Assembly: GCA_023663505.1 (NCBI GenBank)
Contig: JAMPHH010000002.1
Span: 89,764 to 153,763, forward strand
Source of the DNA: Muribaculum sp.
GTDB taxonomy: Bacteria > Bacillota > Clostridia > Lachnospirales > Lachnospiraceae
Reading direction: 5' to 3'
Length of the DNA stretch: 64,000 bases
Positions 60,743 to 64,000 of this stretch are shown in pieces. Positions within the stretch are counted from its first letter, which is position 1. Each line of letters begins with the position of its first letter. The notes under the pieces were generated by a model, which was not told the origin of the DNA, did no database searches, and saw only the letters and a list, made by a program, of their open reading frames with translations. Position numbers and translations under genes: made by a program.

Positions 60743-61894
60743 TTATGATTGCAGATAGCGGTAGATGGCGTCCCGAACGGTCTCCACGGCCTCGGAGCTC
60801 GGCGTGCAGTGCAGACGGCATATGAGAATCCGTCCGGCCAGCGCGTCCACCAGACGCAGACTGCGTTCATAAAGTTTCCCGTCCCATGCAGGGGAGATGA
60901 GGCGTTGGAGGACGAGAAGGCGCTTCTGATCCTCGGTGAGTTCCTCCACATAGTCGGAGGAGGACTGCCGCAGCAGCACGATGCCTCCCAAAGGATGCGT
61001 TCCGGTGTCGGACAGACCGGAGCTGCCGCACCATGGAATTCCATGGATGACGGGTTGACCGTTCTCCATGGCCAAAAGATTCAAGTCACCGTTTAGGACG
61101 GGCACATGATAGAGAGAGTGCCACAGGGCGGCATGGGTGGATTTGCCGGTGCCTGAGGAGGCGGAAAAGAGCCATGCCTTGCCCTCAAACAGAATGGAAG
61201 AGGAGTGCAGAACCGCCATATGGTGTATCAAAGCCAGATAGAGAAACGGAATCTGCAGGGCGTGAAACAGATCATTTCTGAGAATCCGGGTAAAGGGCAA
61301 GGTGCAGTAACAGGTGCAGAGTGAGGCGTCTTTGGAGAGATGAATCTCGGCAATCTGCGGAGTGGAGGGGAAGAGCAGAATATATTGCTTCTTGTCTTCA
61401 ATCACAATGAGTTCGTCGTTTCGGATGAGCAGCTTTCCGTTTGTGTGGACGGCGGGTGCATAGGGCAGCACCTGAATGCGCTGGCAGGGATGCTCTGTGG
61501 GTTCACAGGCGAAGGCTTCCAGCTCCGCGGGAAATGCATGTGCGGGCCCGTAGAGCATACAGGTCAGTCCGGCAATACAAATACAACGGTAAAAAGGTGT
61601 TTCCGCAGGGATCTCGGATGTGGACAGGAGAATGCCCTGCGCCACCAGTTGATCCACAAATTCCCGAATATCTTCCTCCAGACAGGGGAGTGATCGGGGA
61701 TCGACATCATAGTGCGTCGCACATAGTGCGATGAGCTCCTCCATGGTGCGGTCCTTTTTGAGCAGATTCCAGAGATAGACTCCGGTCTCGTTGATCCGTA
61801 TGCCCCGCCTCTGATCGGCGATGAGCTGGCCTACGGGGAGCAGATAGGGGATATTTGCGATTCTTTTTAACACATAGCATTTGTTTTGTATCAT
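60743..61894 (-). CDS. PqqD domain fused to HPr-kinase-like domain
   Basis: 383 residues, convergent with the exporter (4 bp between stops). Residues 1-85 are PqqD-like (RGIRINETGVYLWNLLKKDRTMEELIALC.. DIREFVDQLVAQGIL). The C-terminal half is HprK-like: P-loop SASSGTGKSTHAALW (about 247), then VLNGDLNLL and IPWCGSSGL. HprK-type enzymes in lasso-peptide clusters phosphorylate the precursor, and an attached RRE could bring the leader to the kinase. Start at ATG 61894 after GAGAGG. Activity not shown. Confidence 0.82.
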   Translation of the reverse strand: MIQNKCYVLKRIANIPYLLPVGQLIADQRRGIRINETGVYLWNLLKKDRTMEELIALCATHYDVDPRSLPCLEEDIREFVDQLVAQGILLSTSEIPAETPFYRCICIAGLTCMLYGPAHAFPAELEAFACEPTEHPCQRIQVLPYAPAVHTNGKLLIRNDELIVIEDKKQYILLFPSTPQIAEIHLSKDASLCTCYCTLPFTRILRNDLFHALQIPFLYLALIHHMAVLHSSSILFEGKAWLFSASSGTGKSTHAALWHSLYHVPVLNGDLNLLAMENGQPVIHGIPWCGSSGLSDTGTHPLGGIVLLRQSSSDYVEELTEDQKRLLVLQRLISPAWDGKLYERSLRLVDALAGRILICRLHCTPSSEAVETVRDAIYRYLQS

Positions 61895-62040
61895 GATATG
61901 ACCTCTCATAACATAGCTTTTGGAATACTGCTTTATACATTGATTATAACATCATGATGGTCGGAATGCTATCATGTGGGGCAAAATAAAAAGGAAAACA
62001 GAGCGGGCAGATGGGACAAACGAATTTACTCGCTTTGCGA

Positions 62041-62114
62041 ATATTGTGCCTACACAATGCGTAAAAACACGCATGAAAGTTCGCAGGTTACGGAAAGGCA
62101 TGGTTATTAATATG
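62041..62114 (+). repeat. 74-bp leader repeat, copy 2 (before S26 peptidase)
   Basis: Matches 16137-16209 and ends at the same place relative to the start codon. The small hairpin ATGCGT/ACGCAT is kept although bases within it differ. The intergenic region to the left is AT-rich and must hold the two divergent promoters; none could be fixed with confidence. Confidence 0.8.
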
Positions 62115-62546
62115 GGAGAGGGAAAGATAAGTCCGGAGAAGCTTCTTATGGAGGGTAGGACGATTCAGTTTACGCCTATGGGCTACAGTATGTATCCACT
62201 CTTGGTGCCAGGTCGGGATCAGGCGGTGGTGGCGCCTATGGGTGATACCGTGCCGCGGCGGGGGGATGTGGTGCTCTACCGCAGAATCGGCGGGATTCTG
62301 GTGTTGCACCGTGTCTGGAAACACAAAAGGGACGGATTTTATATGGTGGGTGACAATGAGAAGACGGTGGAGGGACCTCTGCAGAGAGAGCAGCTCAAGG
62401 GGATTCTGGTGGCTGTTGTCCGAAAGGGCAGAAGCTTTTCCGCAGATCATATCCTGTATCGCATGGCGGCGGGGCTCTGGCTTTGGCTCAGACCTTTTCG
62501 ACCGCATCTGGCCGGACTGCTCTCGAAGTGCAGACGAAGACGGTGA
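62112..62546 (+). CDS. S26-type signal-peptidase-like protease
   Basis: 144 residues. Nucleophile Ser26 in TPMGYSMYPLL, His66 in LVLHRVW and box MVGDNEKTVEGP show the signal-peptidase fold, with a Ser-His rather than Ser-Lys pair, as in SipW/archaeal types. A C-terminal hydrophobic stretch (ILYRMAAGLWLWLRPF) and basic end may hold it at the membrane. Start ATG 62112 lies at the end of the leader repeat. Plausible leader-removing enzyme of the peptide island; general secretion is the alternative. Confidence 0.8.
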   Translation: MGEGKISPEKLLMEGRTIQFTPMGYSMYPLLVPGRDQAVVAPMGDTVPRRGDVVLYRRIGGILVLHRVWKHKRDGFYMVGDNEKTVEGPLQREQLKGILVAVVRKGRSFSADHILYRMAAGLWLWLRPFRPHLAGLLSKCRRRR

Positions 62547-62590
62547 GGGAGGTTTACTCTGGCGTGAAATAAAGTTTCAAACACATTTTT

Positions 62591-63460
62591 TTATGGCAAT
62601 TCCGCTTTATGCTCCATAATATAGTCAATGAAATATTTACTTGCGATTGGCAGATGATCACGGTCTTTATAAACGACTGCCAAGGTGCGGTAGATAGGCG
62701 GGTCAATTGGCAGACAGACATTGGCAAAGTTTGTACGCCTAAGCATAAGCTCGGCTAAAATGCTGACGCCAAGTCCTGCTTCTACCATTGTCATAATGGT
62801 ATAGTCATCGTGAATGGTATATTTAATGTCTGGTACAACGCCCGCTGCTTCAAATGCTGCCATCGGTTCACTATATTTCCCTTCTTCCAATAGAATAAAA
62901 GGCTCTTTTGCCAAATCTGACAACAGGACGCTTTTCTGCCCTGCAAGCGGATGGTTTTTAGGGAGAACGGCAAGCATTTCACCGTTTTTGATAACTTCTG
63001 TTTTCAAATCTGTGCCGGCATAAGGCGTTATAAAGCCAAAATCAATTGCGCCCGTATGTATCCATTCAGGAATCAAAGTATAATCGCCCTGATGAAATAA
63101 AAATTGTACATTGGGATATTGCTCTTTGAAGCCTTTTATAAGCTGCGGCATCCAATGACAGGTAATGCTCGAAATCGTGCCGACACGAATAATTCCTGTT
63201 TCAAGACCTTTCATTTCCTTCACTTTCTCCTGCATTGCCTGATATTGGTAAATTGCCCGTTCAATAAAGGGATATAACTCATTGCCCTCAATGGTCAGCT
63301 TCACGCCATGCCGGGAACGGGTAAGCAGCTTTAGGGAAAGCTCATTTTCCAAAGAAGCTATCATTTGACTGACAGAAGATTGTGTGTATCCCAGAGCATC
63401 AGCAGCTTTTGTAAAACTGCCAAGTTCTATAATTTTTTGGAGTATAATATATCTGTTCAT
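62591..63460 (-). CDS. LysR-family transcriptional regulator
   Basis: 289 residues with the N-terminal helix-turn-helix MNRYIILQKIIELGSFTKAADALGYTQSSVSQMIASLENEL and a C-terminal effector domain (IIRVGTISSITCHWMPQLIKGFKEQYPNV). Start ATG 63460 after AGGAAAGGTGAT; a 21-residue extension has no site. Divergent from the PhzF-like gene, the normal place for a LysR regulator. AT-richer than the genes to its left. Confidence 0.93.
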   Translation of the reverse strand: MNRYIILQKIIELGSFTKAADALGYTQSSVSQMIASLENELSLKLLTRSRHGVKLTIEGNELYPFIERAIYQYQAMQEKVKEMKGLETGIIRVGTISSITCHWMPQLIKGFKEQYPNVQFLFHQGDYTLIPEWIHTGAIDFGFITPYAGTDLKTEVIKNGEMLAVLPKNHPLAGQKSVLLSDLAKEPFILLEEGKYSEPMAAFEAAGVVPDIKYTIHDDYTIMTMVEAGLGVSILAELMLRRTNFANVCLPIDPPIYRTLAVVYKDRDHLPIASKYFIDYIMEHKAELP

Positions 63461-63476
63461 TTTAATATCACCTTTC

Positions 63477-63492
63477 CTAATGGTAGCATTAG
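63477..63492. promoter_or_regulatory. candidate LysR binding palindrome
   Basis: CTAATG-gtag-CATTAG, a perfect inverted repeat in the divergent LysR/PhzF control region, close to the LysR start and upstream of the -35 box. Confidence 0.55.
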
Positions 63493-63502
63493 AATTATTC
63501 GT

Positions 63503-63531
63503 TTTACTTATTTTATCATTCAAAGTATAAT
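63503..63531 (+). promoter_or_regulatory. sigma-A promoter of the PhzF-like gene
   Basis: TTTACT (63503-63508), 17-bp spacer, TATAAT (63526-63531); 30 bp before the start codon. Confidence 0.65.
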
Positions 63532-63561
63532 ATGGTCAAGAACATGGAAAGGGGCAGAACT

Positions 63562-64000
63562 ATGAAACAATTTATTGTAGACGCATTTACAGACAAAGCA
63601 TTTGCCGGAAATCCTGCGGCAATCTGCATATTGGAAGAATGGGTATCTGATGAACTGATGATGTTGATTGCAGCAGAAAACAATTTATCTGAAACAGCTT
63701 TTGCGGTAAAGGAAAATGAGGGCTATCATTTACGGTGGTTTACGCCTGCCGGAGAGATTGATTTATGCGGTCATGCAACACTCGCCTGTGCATATGTACT
63801 GCTAAAGTTTTATGAAAAAAACAGTAATTCTGTCCAGTTTCATACTATGGGCGGGGATTTGACTGTTGTAAAAAAAGGTGATTTTTATGAAATGGAGTTT
63901 CCTGCGTTTGAAATGAAGAAAGTTTCAGTTACAAAAGATATGATAGAAGCTGTTGGCTGTGAACCGAAAGAAGCATATCTTGGCAGGGATTTATTATGTA
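63562..64000 (+). CDS. PhzF-family isomerase-like protein, 3' end outside window
   Basis: 146 codons to the window edge. Begins MKQFIVDAFTDKAFAGNPAAICIL with the catalytic-Glu segment NNLSETAFAV and RWFTPAGEIDLCGHATLACAYVL, all PhzF marks. PhzF-like proteins are DAP-epimerase-fold isomerases; outside phenazine producers their substrates are mostly unknown. ATG after AAAGGGG. Likely controlled by the divergent LysR regulator. Confidence 0.92.
   Translation, partial: MKQFIVDAFTDKAFAGNPAAICILEEWVSDELMMLIAAENNLSETAFAVKENEGYHLRWFTPAGEIDLCGHATLACAYVLLKFYEKNSNSVQFHTMGGDLTVVKKGDFYEMEFPAFEMKKVSVTKDMIEAVGCEPKEAYLGRDLLC

Overview
The window reads as chromosomal DNA of a spore-forming, probably motile Gram-positive anaerobe of the Clostridia, most likely Lachnospiraceae. 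Grounds: three SpoVA-type sporulation genes, a methyl-accepting chemotaxis protein and CheY-like regulator, the Firmicutes block ecfA1-ecfA2-ecfT-truA-rplM-rpsI, strong AGGAGG-type ribosome binding sites with frequent GTG/TTG starts, consensus sigma-A promoters, and no outer-membrane genes. This assignment is inferred from gene content, not from a database search.

Left part (1-31 kb) is mostly housekeeping and sensing: a helicase cut by the window edge, a GH13 glucanase, an ECF sigma/anti-sigma pair, a CheY-like regulator coupled to the ECF vitamin-transporter core, truA, two tandem paralogous membrane-anchored proteins, rplM-rpsI, a decayed type I toxin locus with its antisense RNA, a large hybrid kinase, a CPBP protease, spoVAB-spoVAA, a c-di-GMP phosphodiesterase, spoVAC, a peroxiredoxin plus AhpF-like reductase, a MarR regulator and a heterodimeric ABC exporter. 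A three-gene LytTR operon runs leftward at 29-31 kb. A 72-bp tandem repeat array precedes a chemoreceptor, followed by an orphan sugar-binding lipoprotein overlapping a second hybrid kinase, then a flavodoxin and a small membrane protein.

From 39.5 to 57.9 kb lies one long rightward run of envelope-polysaccharide genes. It begins with a small PqqD-like protein and continues with a Gram-positive Pel exopolysaccharide set: PelD (SDR-TM-GAF-degenerate GGDEF, c-di-GMP I-site kept), PelE, a DUF2194 PelA-like protein, PelF and PelG. It then goes on through a DUF2304 protein, GT4 and GT2 glycosyltransferases, a DUF4874/DUF4832 protein, a big polytopic membrane protein, a Stealth phosphotransferase, a Wzx-type flippase and an NTP_transf_5 nucleotidyltransferase.

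From 56.7 to 62.5 kb there is a candidate undescribed peptide or protein maturation and export island. A 139-residue protein with a conserved-looking leader and Cys-rich tail sits under a near-perfect promoter and is followed by a terminator. Next come an ABC exporter, a PqqD/HprK-like fusion and an S26-type peptidase. With the nucleotidyltransferase this is the accessory gene set of kinase-bearing lasso-peptide clusters, but without the lasso cyclase and protease. The right edge holds an AT-richer LysR/PhzF pair, cut by the window end.

The window is also rich in structured non-coding DNA: two copies of a 225-bp palindromic element whose arms co-vary, a 168-bp inverted-repeat element in the marR leader, a 74-bp leader repeat in front of two unrelated protease genes, a nested-stem leader before spoVAC, a structured leader before the Pel operon, and the 72-bp array.
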